From: Stenotrophomonas nematodicola
GTDB lineage: Bacteria > Pseudomonadota > Gammaproteobacteria > Xanthomonadales > Xanthomonadaceae
NCBI RefSeq assembly: GCF_009467805.1
Contig: NZ_WIAY01000001.1
Location: forward strand, 1,306,982 to 1,370,981
Direction: 5' to 3'
DNA: 64,000 nt
Within the stretch, counting starts at the first letter, position 1, and each line of letters begins with the position of its first letter. Under the pieces are notes generated by a model that searched no databases, was not told the origin of the DNA, and worked only from the letters and a program-made list of their open reading frames with translations. Shown in pieces: positions 1 through 8,829 of this stretch. Both the position numbers and the translations under genes were made by a program.

Positions 1-1
1 A

Positions 2-706
2 CGGCTGTCGCGGGCGCGGGCCACGGTACGCGAGGAGATGCTGCGCCGCTTCGGCGACTTTGCCCGCAGTTCGGCGCCCAGCGCGGCGTTCGCCACCACG
101 GTGGTGTCGATGGCGCTGGTCGCTGCGCCCGGCACGGCCAGTGCGGCGATCCTGATCGGCACCGGCATCGGTACCGGCAAGCTCGGGTTGGGGGGTGCCA
201 GCCTGTCCGGCGGCGCGGCGATGGGCTCGCTGGGCGCCGCCGCCAGCCAGAGCCACCTGTTTGGCAGTGGCTTCGACTGGGGCGCGGCGGTGGGCGGCAT
301 GGTGGGCGGCGTGGTCGGCAGCTACCTCGGCGGGCGCTACCTGATGCGCTATGCGGAAACCGATGCCGAGCGCGCGGCCGTGCGCGGGTTCGTGCACTAC
401 AGCACCTTCACCGCCATGCTGATGTGCATGGCGGTTTTCGTTCTGACCGCGCTGCAGGCCACGTGGTATTGGCCGCTGATCGCGCTGGTGATCGGGCTGG
501 CCGTCGTCAACTACCAGTGCCTGGTGCCGCTGCAGCGGATCATGGCGCCGATGATCGCCCGCGATGCCGCCCGCCACGGACGCAGCGGGCCAACGTGGAC
601 CTACCAGTGGATGTACGGCGGCAAGGCGATGATGGCGGTGAACCTGCTGATGCTCGTGGTGATCGCCGGGGTGATCGCCCGGGGCGTCCGGCTGGGGCAT
701 GCCTGA
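2..706 (+). CDS. Sigma-70-like protein with C-terminal membrane domain (5'-truncated by window edge)
   Basis: The frame is open to the left edge and reads RLSRARATVREEM before the first ATG (38). That is typical of the end of sigma region 4 in ECF-type sigma factors, where the recognition helix runs into RLxRAR. About 234 residues are visible. After this come roughly three hydrophobic segments: an Ala/Gly-rich stretch, a Gly-rich segment around GGMVGGVVGSYLGG, and two clear helices in the last 110 residues. I infer the 3' part of a sigma factor whose C-terminus is embedded in the inner membrane, which suggests sequestration or membrane signalling. The N-terminal half lies outside the window, so the sigma assignment rests on a short motif. 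The alternative is a plain membrane protein starting at 38. A hairpin follows the stop. Confidence 0.5.
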   Translation, partial: RLSRARATVREEMLRRFGDFARSSAPSAAFATTVVSMALVAAPGTASAAILIGTGIGTGKLGLGGASLSGGAAMGSLGAAASQSHLFGSGFDWGAAVGGMVGGVVGSYLGGRYLMRYAETDAERAAVRGFVHYSTFTAMLMCMAVFVLTALQATWYWPLIALVIGLAVVNYQCLVPLQRIMAPMIARDAARHGRSGPTWTYQWMYGGKAMMAVNLLMLVVIAGVIARGVRLGHA

Positions 707-716
707 GGCCGGACAG

Positions 717-767
717 CACACCGCCGGTCGATGATCGGCGGTGTGGGGTGCCGGGCCGGGGCCCGGC
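717..767. terminator. Two adjacent hairpins between convergent genes
   Basis: The arms 717-726 and 736-745 pair perfectly over 10 bp with a 9-nt loop. A second hairpin (750-756 with 761-767, loop CGGG) follows directly. They lie between the ends of a plus-strand and a minus-strand gene. Neither has a U-tract, so they may be a weak bidirectional terminator or degenerate repeat units. Confidence 0.45.
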
Positions 768-794
768 GGTGCGTTGCGATGGGCGGACGCTGCG

Positions 795-1373
795 TCAGCG
801 GGCCTTCGGTGCCGGCGGAGCGTCACCCCGGTGACCGCCGCGCGGACCACCGAACGGGCCCTTGGCGGCGTCGAACTCGGCCTTGCTGATCTGGCCGTCC
901 TTGTTGGTGTCGGCGGCAGCGAACCACGCATCGCGGTGCTGCTTCATGCGCAACTCGCGGTCGGCCTTGTCCAGGTAGCCATCCTTGTTGACGTCCATCT
1001 GGTCGAAGCGCGCGGCCAGGCGCGGATCAGCCTTGGCCTCCTCGCGGCTGATGCGGCCGTCCTTGTTGGTATCCAGCCTGGCCATCATGTCGTCGCGGCC
1101 ACCCGGGCCACGGCCGTGCCGCTTGCCATGCCAGCGCGGCAGTTCTTCGCGCGAGAGCTTGCCATCCTTGTTGGCGTCCAGGGTGTCGAACTTGGCGGCA
1201 AGACGCGGCGCCTTGGCCGCCTCGGTGCGGTCGATGAAACCGTCGCCGTTGGTGTCCAGCGTGGCGCGGGCCGGCGCACCGGTCGGGGTCGGGGCATCGG
1301 CGGCCACCGCCAGACCGGTCGCACCGGTGGTCATCAGCAGGGCCATCAGCAGAAGGGGGTTGCGATTGCGCAT
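795..1373 (-). CDS. Exported EF-hand calcium-binding protein
   Basis: 192 residues. A signal peptide ([20 protein letters not shown], cleavage near residue 25) points to the periplasm or outside. Five EF-hand loops of the DxNxDGxIxxxE type follow: [48 protein letters not shown] and [12 protein letters not shown]. They are grouped as two pairs plus one. The tail is Gly/Arg/Pro-rich. Calcium binding is well supported by the loops, but the physiological role is unknown. It is monocistronic and convergent with the upstream gene. Confidence 0.85.
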   Translation of the reverse strand: MRNRNPLLLMALLMTTGATGLAVAADAPTPTGAPARATLDTNGDGFIDRTEAAKAPRLAAKFDTLDANKDGKLSREELPRWHGKRHGRGPGGRDDMMARLDTNKDGRISREEAKADPRLAARFDQMDVNKDGYLDKADRELRMKQHRDAWFAAADTNKDGQISKAEFDAAKGPFGGPRGGHRGDAPPAPKAR

Positions 1374-1528
1374 GGGTCACTCCGGTTCGTAGGGAAATCC
1401 GTGTGCGGTGCGTGGGCACCCACACCGGTAACAACGCGCGGGCACCGTCGGGGTTGACCGTCCCGGCGGCCGTGTTCATTTGGCAGACAGTCGCGCCGCC
1501 TGCGACGGCCGGGCGCTATGCTGGGCGC

Positions 1529-2284
1529 ATGGCAATATACGGCGACCGCGACGACGAGCTGCGACTGTTCCAGACCGGCGACCACCCCTGTGGCTACTGG
1601 CCGGACCGGGCCGCGCGCGACCTGGTGCTCGACCCCCACGACGCACGCCTGGGGTCCCTGTACCCGATGGCGCTGAGCTGGGGCTTCCGCCGCTCGGGCG
1701 ATCTGGTCTACCGCCCGCACTGCGCGCAGTGCCATGCCTGCGTGGCGGTGCGTGTCCCGGTGGCGCGCTTCGCGCCGGACCGCAGCCAGCGCCGCTGCCT
1801 GGCACGCAACGCCGACCTTGAGGTGCGGATCGTGGCAGCCGAACAGACCGACGAGCAGTTCGCGCTGTACCACCGCTACCTGACCCATCGCCACGCCCAG
1901 GGCGGCATGGACGAACACGGCCCGCACGAGTTCGACCAGTTCCTGATCGGGCAATGGTCGCAGGGCCGCTTCCTGGAGGTGCGCGGGCCGGGCCAGCCGG
2001 GGCACCGCGGCGACCTGCTCGGCGTGGCCGTCACCGACGTCACCGCGCAGGGGCTGTCGGCGGTGTACACCTTCTTCGATCCGGACCAGGCCGCGCGCGG
2101 CCTGGGCACCTTCGCGATCCTGCAGCAGATCGCCTGGGCCCGTCGCGAACAGTTGCCACACCTGTACCTGGGCTACTGGATCCGCGACCACCGCAAGATG
2201 GACTACAAGCGCCGCTTCCGCCCGCTGGAGGCCTACGACGGCCGCCGCTGGCACGATTTCGACGACGACCGGGACGGGCGCTGA
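1529..2284 (+). CDS. bpt: Aspartate/glutamate leucyltransferase (aminoacyl-tRNA--protein transferase)
   Basis: 251 residues, the usual length of Bpt. The enzyme transfers leucine from Leu-tRNA to N-terminal Asp or Glu, making substrates for ClpS/ClpAP (bacterial N-end rule), and is cytoplasmic. Visible family marks are HPCGYWP near the N-terminus, the Cys cluster [18 protein letters not shown], the HRH segment, [15 protein letters not shown], and the C-terminal [16 protein letters not shown] chose the ATG at 1529 because family members begin just before this point; an in-frame extension to 1403 gives no family-like sequence. A lone gene followed 37 bp later by an unrelated gene. Confidence 0.92.
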   Translation: MAIYGDRDDELRLFQTGDHPCGYWPDRAARDLVLDPHDARLGSLYPMALSWGFRRSGDLVYRPHCAQCHACVAVRVPVARFAPDRSQRRCLARNADLEVRIVAAEQTDEQFALYHRYLTHRHAQGGMDEHGPHEFDQFLIGQWSQGRFLEVRGPGQPGHRGDLLGVAVTDVTAQGLSAVYTFFDPDQAARGLGTFAILQQIAWARREQLPHLYLGYWIRDHRKMDYKRRFRPLEAYDGRRWHDFDDDRDGR

Positions 2285-2321
2285 CGCACCGCTGACATCG
2301 CGTCGGGTGCAGAATATGCGC

Positions 2322-3527
2322 ATGAAAGCCCATCCCCTGATCCTTGCCCTGGCCCTGCTGTGCAGCGCCTGCGCCCAGAGCCCCGTCAAGACCGCCGCCA
2401 TGCCGGACACGTCCTCCGCGCCCCTGCGGATTGCCACCTACAACACCTCGCTGTACAGCGACGAGACCGGCGGGCTGATCGCCGAGCTGGAAGGCGACAG
2501 CGAGCACGCACGCAAGATCGCCGCAGTGCTGCAGCAGGTCCGCCCGGACCTGGTGCTGCTCAACGAGTTCGACTACGACGACGCCCACCGCGCCGCCGAC
2601 CTGTTCCAGCAGCGCTACCTGGGCACCGCCCAGCCCGGCGGCGGCGAGCCGCTGCACTACGCCTACCGCTACCTCGCCCCGGTCAACACCGGCGTACAGA
2701 GCGGGCTGGACCTGGACAACAACGGTGAGATCGGCGGCGACGGCCGCGCCCGCGGCAACGATGCCTGGGGCTACGGCCTGCACCCGGGCCAGTACGGCAT
2801 GCTGGTGCTGTCGCGCTACCCGATCGATGCGGACAAGGTCCGCAGCTTCCAGTTGCTGAAGTGGAGCACGATGCCGGGCGCGCTGCGGCCGATCGATCCG
2901 CGGACGGGCACCTCCTTCTACAACGACCACGTGTGGTCGCAGCTGCGCCTGTCCTCCAAATCGCATTGGGACGTGCCGGTGACCACGCCGAACGGCGTGG
3001 TCCACGCGCTGGTCTCGCACCCCACACCGCCGGTGTTCGATGGCCCAGAAAAGCGCAACGCCGCGCGCAACCACGATGAGCTGCGCCTGTGGCAGGAGTA
3101 CCTGTCGGCCGGCGACAAGCCCTGGCTGTGCGACGACCGCGGCCAGTGCGGCGGCCTGGCGCAGGACGCGCGCTTCGTGATCCTGGGCGACCTCAACAAC
3201 GACCCGGTCGATGGCGATGGCCGCCACGAGGCGATTGTCGAGCTGATCGAGAACGCACGCGTGCTGCGCTATCCGACCCCGCGCAGTGCAGGCGCCGAAC
3301 AGACCAGCCTGGCCTATGCGGCCAAGGGCATCGTACGCAAGGGTGCGCCGTTCCATGCCACCGGCGATTTCGGGCCGAAGTCGGGCACGATGCGCCTGGA
3401 TTACGTGCTGCCCTCGGTCGGTTTCAGCTACGTGGGCAGCGGCGTGTTCTGGCCCGCCAACGAACACCCGGAGGCGAAAATCGCCGATGGCAGCGACCAC
3501 CACCTGGTGTGGGTGGACGTGCGCTGA
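2322..3527 (+). CDS. Exported endonuclease/exonuclease/phosphatase-family protein
   Basis: 401 residues. The N-terminus (MKAHPLILALALLCSAC) looks like a lipoprotein signal with Cys at about residue 17, so membrane-anchored or periplasmic. EEP-fold motifs are visible: RIATYNTSL (Asn), LLNEFDYDD (metal-binding Glu), FVILGDLNNDP (catalytic Asp/Asn) and the final DGSDHHLVWVD (catalytic His). The family includes phosphodiesterases, nucleases and lipid phosphatases; the substrate cannot be read from sequence. Insertions around residues 130-260 make it longer than minimal EEP enzymes. The ATG at 2322 was preferred to the GTG at 2307 because it directly precedes the signal peptide. Confidence 0.82.
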   Translation: MKAHPLILALALLCSACAQSPVKTAAMPDTSSAPLRIATYNTSLYSDETGGLIAELEGDSEHARKIAAVLQQVRPDLVLLNEFDYDDAHRAADLFQQRYLGTAQPGGGEPLHYAYRYLAPVNTGVQSGLDLDNNGEIGGDGRARGNDAWGYGLHPGQYGMLVLSRYPIDADKVRSFQLLKWSTMPGALRPIDPRTGTSFYNDHVWSQLRLSSKSHWDVPVTTPNGVVHALVSHPTPPVFDGPEKRNAARNHDELRLWQEYLSAGDKPWLCDDRGQCGGLAQDARFVILGDLNNDPVDGDGRHEAIVELIENARVLRYPTPRSAGAEQTSLAYAAKGIVRKGAPFHATGDFGPKSGTMRLDYVLPSVGFSYVGSGVFWPANEHPEAKIADGSDHHLVWVDVR

Positions 3528-3549
3528 GGGACGTACCTACCGCTTCATT

Positions 3550-3568
3550 GCGCCCCGGTCAGGGGCGC
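3550..3568. terminator. Small hairpin at the end of purT
   Basis: GCGCCCC (3550-3556) pairs with GGGGCGC (3562-3568). The loop contains the reverse complement of the purT stop codon. It sits between convergent genes and has no U-tract, so terminator function is uncertain. Confidence 0.3.
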
Positions 3569-4746
3569 AGTTCAATCCCGATGGCGTCGGCCGCCTCACG
3601 CGCGATGCGGCGTGCGTCGTCGATATCGGCGCCGCGCGCCAGGGTGACGCCGACGCGGCGGTGACCATGCACGCTGGGCTTGCCGAACAGGCGCAGCGCC
3701 GTGTCGGGATGGACCAGTGCGGCATCCACATTGCTGAAGAAGGGCACGCCTTCGCCGTGCGCCAGCATCGCGCAGGAGGCGGACGGACCGCTCTGGCGGA
3801 TCAGCGGGATCGGCAGGCCGAGAATCGCCCGGGCGTGCAGCGCGAACTCGCTCAGTTCCTGCGAGGCCAGCGTGACCAGGCCGGTGTCATGCGGGCGCGG
3901 CGAGACTTCGCTGAACCACACCTCGTCGCCCTTCACGAACAGCTCCACGCCGAACAGGCCCCAGCCGCCGAGATCGTCGGTGATGGCCTGCGAGATTTCT
4001 TCGGCACGCGCCAGCGCGCGCGGCGACATCGGCTGCGGCTGCCAGCTTTCGCGGTAGTCGCCGTCCTTCTGCCAGTGGCCGATCGGGGCACAGAACGAGG
4101 TGCCGCCGGCATGGCGCACCGTCAGCAGGGTGATTTCGTAGTCGAAATCGATGAAGCCTTCGACGATGCAGCGCCCCGCGCCGGCGCGGCCGCCGGTCTG
4201 CGCGTATTCCCAGGCCGGCGCGATGTCGGCCTCGCTGCGCAGGGTGCTCTGGCCCTTGCCCGACGACGACATCACCGGTTTGACCACGCACGGCAGGCCG
4301 ATCGCCGCCACGGCGGCGCGGTACTCGGCCTCGGTATCGACGAACCGGTACGGCGAGGTCGGCAGCCCCAGGGTTTCGGCGGCCAGGCGACGGATGCCTT
4401 CGCGGTCCATCGTCAGGCGCGCAGCGCGCGCGGTGGGCACCACGCGCTGGCCGGTCTCCTGCTCGAGCTGCACCAGCGTTTCGGTGTGGATGGCCTCGAT
4501 CTCCGGGACGATCAGGTGCGGCTGTTCCTGGGCAATCAGCGCGCGCAGCGCCATCGCATCGAGCATGTCGATCACATGCGCGCGATGCGCCACCTGCATC
4601 GCCGGGGCATCGGCATAGCGGTCGGCGGCGATCACCTCCACCCCCAGCCGCTGCAGCTCGATGGCGACCTCCTTGCCCAGTTCGCCCGAGCCCAGCAGCA
4701 GGACGCGGGTGGCGGAAGGAGACAGCGGCGTGCCGAGCGTGGTCAT
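3559..4746 (-). CDS. purT: Phosphoribosylglycinamide formyltransferase 2 (formate-dependent GAR transformylase)
   Basis: 395 residues, full length for PurT. It makes formyl-GAR from GAR, formate and ATP in purine synthesis. ATP-grasp features in order: the N-terminal [20 protein letters not shown] nucleotide-fold segment; [14 protein letters not shown] (P-loop-like, about residues 155-168); the ATP-grasp core ending [14 protein letters not shown]; and a C-terminal domain. The residues expected for ATP and Mg binding look intact. The gene is alone on its strand; the upstream region is shared with a divergent SPFH gene. Confidence 0.95.
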   Translation of the reverse strand: MTTLGTPLSPSATRVLLLGSGELGKEVAIELQRLGVEVIAADRYADAPAMQVAHRAHVIDMLDAMALRALIAQEQPHLIVPEIEAIHTETLVQLEQETGQRVVPTARAARLTMDREGIRRLAAETLGLPTSPYRFVDTEAEYRAAVAAIGLPCVVKPVMSSSGKGQSTLRSEADIAPAWEYAQTGGRAGAGRCIVEGFIDFDYEITLLTVRHAGGTSFCAPIGHWQKDGDYRESWQPQPMSPRALARAEEISQAITDDLGGWGLFGVELFVKGDEVWFSEVSPRPHDTGLVTLASQELSEFALHARAILGLPIPLIRQSGPSASCAMLAHGEGVPFFSNVDAALVHPDTALRLFGKPSVHGHRRVGVTLARGADIDDARRIAREAADAIGIELRP

Positions 4747-4834
4747 GGCGTTTTCCGGGCATCAGGGGCGGGTGGGCATTCTAGAGCGTGGCGGCCGGCG
4801 ACGGGATGATCCCGGGACAGGAGGCACTTGCATG

Positions 4835-4856
4835 TTGATATCATTTTGATATCTTT
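4835..4856. promoter_or_regulatory. Twin GATATC repeats, candidate RHH operator
   Basis: Two TTGATATC copies (GATATC at 4837-4842 and 4848-4853) are spaced exactly 11 bp apart, about 30 bp before the SPFH start. They form an AT-rich island in very GC-rich DNA. Tandem sites one helical turn apart are how Arc/MetJ-type ribbon-helix-helix proteins bind. The downstream operon encodes such a protein, so autoregulation is inferred. Confidence 0.55.
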
Positions 4857-4885
4857 GAGTCCCAACCCTCCCAAGGACGATCCCC

Positions 4886-5770
4886 GTGAAAGAGAAAACC
4901 ATCCGTTCGATGTCCGGCCTGGTGCTGCTCGCCCTGGTGCTGCTGGCGTCTCTGCTGGGCGGCGCCCTGTTTGTGGGCGGTGTCATCGAGCAGAAGCAGG
5001 CCGGCGGCGCGCTGGCGGTGCTGTCGATCCTCGCGGGGCTGGGCATCGGTGCCTTGGCGATGTTGGTGCTGGCCGGCGTATACACCGTGCAGCCCAACCA
5101 GGCCGTGGTGCTGAGCCTGTTCGGCAAGTATGTCGGCACGGTCAAGGACAACGGTCTGCGCTGGAACAACCCCTTCTTCAGCAAGAGAAAGGTCAGCCAG
5201 CGCGTGCGCAACTTCGAAAGCGGCAAACTGAAGGTCAATGAACTGGATGGCAGCCCGATCGAGATCGCCGCAGTGATCGTCTGGCAGGTGGTGGACGCCT
5301 CCGAGGCGGTCTACAACGTGGACGACTACGAGAGCTTCGTGCACATCCAGTCCGAATCGGCCCTGCGCGCGATGGCCACCAGCTACCCGTACGACCAGCA
5401 TGAAGACGGCCAGCTCTCCCTGCGCAGTCACGCCGCCGAGATCTCCCAGCACCTCAAGGACGAACTGGCCGAGCGCCTGGCCGATGCCGGCGTACAGGTG
5501 CTCGACGCGCGCATCAGCCACCTGGCCTACGCCGCCGAAATCGCCCAGGCGATGCTGCAGCGCCAGCAGGCCAACGCCGTGATCGCCGCACGTACGCGGA
5601 TCGTGGCCGGTGCGGTGGGCATGGTCGAAATGGCCTTGGCCGAGCTGCAGAAAAACGGCGTCGTGCAGCTGGACGAAGAGCGCAAGGCGCACATGGTCAG
5701 CAACCTGCTGACGGTGCTGTGCTCGGACCGTGGCACCCAGCCGATCGTCAACGCCGGCTCGTTGTACTGA
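4886..5770 (+). CDS. SPFH (band 7/stomatin-like) domain membrane protein
   Basis: 294 residues, GTG start. Two N-terminal membrane segments (about residues 9-34 and 41-63) are followed by an SPFH domain: [21 protein letters not shown], then the core with [23 protein letters not shown], and the helical [29 protein letters not shown] stalk. SPFH proteins oligomerise at the inner membrane and scaffold membrane microdomains or regulate proteases; which applies here cannot be read. It is the first gene of a block with an RHH protein, a DUF4177 protein and a hydrolase. The 4-bp gap to the next start implies co-expression. Confidence 0.85.
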   Translation: MKEKTIRSMSGLVLLALVLLASLLGGALFVGGVIEQKQAGGALAVLSILAGLGIGALAMLVLAGVYTVQPNQAVVLSLFGKYVGTVKDNGLRWNNPFFSKRKVSQRVRNFESGKLKVNELDGSPIEIAAVIVWQVVDASEAVYNVDDYESFVHIQSESALRAMATSYPYDQHEDGQLSLRSHAAEISQHLKDELAERLADAGVQVLDARISHLAYAAEIAQAMLQRQQANAVIAARTRIVAGAVGMVEMALAELQKNGVVQLDEERKAHMVSNLLTVLCSDRGTQPIVNAGSLY

Positions 5771-5774
5771 CGTC

Positions 5775-5954
5775 ATGGCCGAGAAGAAAGCCTATCCGCT
5801 GCGCATCAACGCCGACGTGCTGGCGGCCGCGCAGCGCTGGGCCGATGACGAGCTGCGCAGCCTCAACGCACAGATCGAGTACGTGCTGCGCGACGCACTG
5901 CGCAAGGCCGGACGCCTTCCCAAACCGGATGCCAACAAGGAGAACAGTGAATGA
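5775..5954 (+). CDS. Arc-like ribbon-helix-helix DNA-binding protein
   Basis: 59 residues. The beta-strand YPLRINADV is followed by two helices ([12 protein letters not shown] and [18 protein letters not shown]), the Arc/MetJ pattern, with [13 protein letters not shown] matching the second helix of Arc. The ATG at 5775 lies 4 bp after the SPFH stop and leaves no extra sequence before the fold. The stop overlaps the next ATG (ATGA at 5951-5954). The likely target is the GATATC pair ahead of the SPFH gene, by inference from linkage and site geometry. Confidence 0.78.
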   Translation: MAEKKAYPLRINADVLAAAQRWADDELRSLNAQIEYVLRDALRKAGRLPKPDANKENSE

Positions 5955-6130
5955 GCAAGCGTTGGAAGTACCTGACCGTGGAAGTGAAGCCCAGCTGGTC
6001 GGGGAAGATGGACACCGAGGAAGTGCAGACGCAACTGAACCGGCATGGGCAGCTTGGCTGGGAACTGGTCAACATCGTCATGGCCGCACCGATGACCGCA
6101 GCGGTCCTGGTCTTCAAACAGGAGGCCTGA
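5951..6130 (+). CDS. DUF4177 family small protein
   Basis: 59 residues, beginning [16 protein letters not shown]. It ends with an alternating strand/helix pattern ([15 protein letters not shown], then AVLVFKQEA). Y/W-rich strands and GWELV are the DUF4177 signature. AAGGAG at 5937-5942 is a strong ribosome site 8 nt before the ATG, and the start overlaps the RHH stop. The biochemical function of the family is unknown; the conserved context with SPFH and RHH suggests a shared membrane-associated module. Confidence 0.75.
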   Translation: MSKRWKYLTVEVKPSWSGKMDTEEVQTQLNRHGQLGWELVNIVMAAPMTAAVLVFKQEA

Positions 6131-6131
6131 G

Positions 6132-7430
6132 ATGCACACGACGCTCCGTCGCGGCGCCGCTCTGATGTTCGCCAGCCTGGCGCTGGCGGCTGCGGCCGCG
6201 CCGCCGGAACAGACCGCCACTGCCGTGCTGGACCGACTGCAGGCCGGCGATGCGCAGGCGGCCGAGGCGCTGTTCACGCCGGAACTGGCCCAGGCCGCGC
6301 CCGCCGCCACGCTGCAGGCGCTGTGGCAGTCCTTCGGCGAACCGCGCGGCCGCGGCGCGGCGCGGGTGACCCCCCACCAGGGCATGCAGGTTATCGTGCA
6401 GCCCCTGCAGTTCGCCACCGGCACGGTCGATGCGCAGGTGGCCGTGGATGCGGCCGGCCGTGTCGCCGGGCTGATCTTCCGGCCCGCCGCCACGCCTGCG
6501 GCGCCCGCCCCGGACGTGCCTGCCGGCGCCGGTTATCGCGAGCAGCCGCTGGAGATTCCCACCACCAGAGGCAGCCTTCCCGGCACGCTGGCCATGCCCG
6601 CCGGCACGGGGCCGTTCCGCGCGGTGGTGCTGGTGCATGGCTCCGGTCCACAAGACCGCGATGAAACCATCGGCGCCAACCGGCCCTTCCTGGACGTGGC
6701 GCGCGGGTTGGCGGCGCAGGGCATCGCGGTCCTGCGTTACGACAAGCGTACCCACGCCCGTCCGCAGGATTTCAGCGGTACCGGCTACACCGTGGACGAT
6801 GAAACCACCGACGATGCGGTGGCCGCCATTGCGGCGCTGGCCGCTACCGCCGGTATCGATCCGCGGCATCTTTATGTGATGGGCCACAGCCAGGGCGGCA
6901 TGCTGGCCCCGCGCATCGCCAGCCACTCGGGCAAGGTCGCCGGGGTAGTGCTCTGGTCCGCGCCGGCGCGCTCGCTGCTCACCCTGCTGCCCGAACAGAA
7001 CCGCTACCTGCTGGGCCTGGACGGCCAGATCAGTGCCGATGAGCAGGCCTTCCTGGACAAGCTCGATGCGCAGATCGCCGCCGCGCGCGGCACGGCACCG
7101 ACGGACGCCGCCGACCTGCCGCTGGGCCAGCCGGCACGGTACTGGCAGTCGTTCGAGGCGATCGATCCGGTTGCCGACGCGCGCGCCCTGGCGCAGCCGA
7201 TCCTGCTGCTGCAGGGCGGGCGCGACTTCCAGGTGGTCGATACCGACTGGCAGCTGTGGAGGCGCGGGCTGGCACGGCAACGTGCGGTCACCTTCCGCGA
7301 CTACCCGGCACTGAATCACCTCGGCATCGCCGGTGAAGGTCCGGGATCGCCGAAGGAATACACCCGGCCCGGCCACGTGGCCGCGCCGCTGATTGATGAT
7401 GTGGCGCGATGGATCGGAGCACAGCCGTGA
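6132..7430 (+). CDS. Exported alpha/beta hydrolase with N-terminal DUF3887-like domain
   Basis: 432 residues. A signal peptide (to about residue 23) precedes a small alpha+beta domain (residues 25-115, resembling DUF3887) and then an alpha/beta-hydrolase fold. Visible are the oxyanion-region HGSGPQDRDE, the nucleophile elbow GHSQGG, a likely acid in QGGRDFQV, and a late His in NHLGI. Probably a periplasmic esterase or peptidase-like hydrolase with unknown substrate. The start lies 1 bp after the DUF4177 stop. The stop forms a GTGA overlap with the next gene. Confidence 0.83.
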   Translation: MHTTLRRGAALMFASLALAAAAAPPEQTATAVLDRLQAGDAQAAEALFTPELAQAAPAATLQALWQSFGEPRGRGAARVTPHQGMQVIVQPLQFATGTVDAQVAVDAAGRVAGLIFRPAATPAAPAPDVPAGAGYREQPLEIPTTRGSLPGTLAMPAGTGPFRAVVLVHGSGPQDRDETIGANRPFLDVARGLAAQGIAVLRYDKRTHARPQDFSGTGYTVDDETTDDAVAAIAALAATAGIDPRHLYVMGHSQGGMLAPRIASHSGKVAGVVLWSAPARSLLTLLPEQNRYLLGLDGQISADEQAFLDKLDAQIAAARGTAPTDAADLPLGQPARYWQSFEAIDPVADARALAQPILLLQGGRDFQVVDTDWQLWRRGLARQRAVTFRDYPALNHLGIAGEGPGSPKEYTRPGHVAAPLIDDVARWIGAQP

Positions 7431-7981
7431 GCGCGGCACTCCCTGCCGCCCGCACCTTCGCGGTGGCACCTGCAGCGGTGTGGCGGCTGCTCTGGCTGTG
7501 GGTGCCGCTGCTCGGCTGCGCGGCGCTGATCGTGGTCGGCACGCTGCAGTCCGACCAGCGCACCACGCACGAACTGGCGTTGACCGTGCCGTTCCTGGCG
7601 CTTCTGCTGGCGGTGCTGACCTGGGCCTTTTTCCGCCGCCGCATCACCCTGCAGGGCAGCACGCTGGACGTCACGGCCGCGTTCTACCGCAGGCAGGTGC
7701 CGGTGCAGGCGATGATGCTGGCCAAGGCGCGGGTGGTGGACCTGGCCGGACATGACGCGCTCCGCCCGCGGATGATGCTCAACGGCTACGGCGTGCCCGG
7801 CTTCAACGCCGGGCACTACCGGCTGCGCGACGGCAACCGTGCGTACTGCCTGCTCACCGACGCCAGCCGCGTGCTGCACATCCCCCTGCACGACGGCAGC
7901 GTGCTCCTGCTCAGCCCCGAGCAGCCCCGCGCCCTGCTGGCGGCACTGCAGGCGCTGGCCGGGCCTGCGGCCACGCACTAA
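7427..7981 (+). CDS. Membrane protein with bacterial PH-like domain
   Basis: 184 residues from the GTG at 7427. I chose this start because it overlaps the hydrolase stop (GTGA) and has GGAG 7 nt upstream; an ATG at 7409 is possible. Two membrane helices (VWRLLWLWVPLLGCAALIVV and LTVPFLALLLAVLTWAFF) precede a soluble part beginning RITLQGSTLDV. That pattern matches two-TM bacterial PH-domain proteins of unknown role. Translationally coupled to the hydrolase. Confidence 0.6.
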   Translation: MSAALPAARTFAVAPAAVWRLLWLWVPLLGCAALIVVGTLQSDQRTTHELALTVPFLALLLAVLTWAFFRRRITLQGSTLDVTAAFYRRQVPVQAMMLAKARVVDLAGHDALRPRMMLNGYGVPGFNAGHYRLRDGNRAYCLLTDASRVLHIPLHDGSVLLLSPEQPRALLAALQALAGPAATH

Positions 7982-7990
7982 GCTGGGCAC

Positions 7991-8800
7991 ATGCGCGGAT
8001 CCCCTGCCCTGCTGATCAATACCGCCGAGATCGAACTGTGGCCCGGCGGACTGCTGCGCGCACGCGGCAATGCCGATGCGCGTGCCCTGGCGACTGCCCA
8101 CACGGTATTGCGGCGCAAGCGTGATGGTCGCTACCTGGCGGCGGTATCCACGCACGGCGTACTGCCGCTGGTGCCGCGGCTGATGCGCGAACCCGGCATC
8201 GACGCGGCGCTGGATGCGCTCGAACACCACCTCACCGGTCGCGAGCGTGCGCACGATCTGGACGGGGTATTGCCGCTGCACGGCTTGGAGCTGCGCCTGG
8301 CGCAGCTCGGGGTCGATGCGCAGGCCTACGAGCACACGACCGGGCTGGCGCTGGAAGCCGAACCGGCACGACTGCAGTTCGCCGGCCGCGACCGCTACCG
8401 TCGCCCGTTGTGGCTGCACCATCGCGCGGCACGCAGCTGGCAGCGCATGCGCGCCCAGGCCGCCGCCGACGGGATCGTGCTGGAGGCCATCTCCGGCTAT
8501 CGCAGCCACGATTACCAGCTCGGCATTTTCGAGCGCAAACGCGCGCGTGGGCTGGCGGTGGCCGATATCCTCACCGTCAACGCGGCACCGGGCTACAGCG
8601 AGCATCACGGTGGACGTGCGCTGGACATCGGCAGTCCGGGCGAACCCCCGGCGGAAGCGAGCTTCGAGGCCACCCCCGCCTTTGCCTGGCTGACGGCGCA
8701 CGCGGCCGACGCCGGCTTCCGGTTGAGCTACCCACGCGACAATCCGCACGGCATCGTCTACGAACCCTGGCACTGGTGCTGGCACCCGGCGGGCGACTAA
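7991..8800 (+). CDS. D-alanyl-D-alanine carboxypeptidase-like protein (M15B, VanY type)
   Basis: 269 residues. The C-terminal half carries the M15B zinc-peptidase motifs: SGYRSHDYQ, the SEHHGGRALDIG box (His and Asp ligands), and the final EPWHWCWHP (Glu base and third His). The N-terminal half (about 110 residues) is not a recognised domain. No clear signal peptide is visible, which is odd for a peptidoglycan carboxypeptidase; export may use another route, or the substrate is a cytoplasmic muropeptide. It starts 9 bp after the PH-like gene and probably shares its operon. Confidence 0.78.
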   Translation: MRGSPALLINTAEIELWPGGLLRARGNADARALATAHTVLRRKRDGRYLAAVSTHGVLPLVPRLMREPGIDAALDALEHHLTGRERAHDLDGVLPLHGLELRLAQLGVDAQAYEHTTGLALEAEPARLQFAGRDRYRRPLWLHHRAARSWQRMRAQAAADGIVLEAISGYRSHDYQLGIFERKRARGLAVADILTVNAAPGYSEHHGGRALDIGSPGEPPAEASFEATPAFAWLTAHAADAGFRLSYPRDNPHGIVYEPWHWCWHPAGD

Positions 8801-8829
8801 CCTTCGCATTCGAACAAGGGAGCGGGATC

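Noticed and set aside
1407..1428. Imperfect hairpin upstream of the EF-hand gene, considered as an attenuator
   Set aside because: The stem is interrupted and has no U-tract; such imperfect pairing is common in this GC-rich DNA.
1403..1528. In-frame N-terminal extension of bpt
   Set aside because: The extra 42 residues do not resemble Bpt and cover the intergenic region; ATG 1529 fits the family start.
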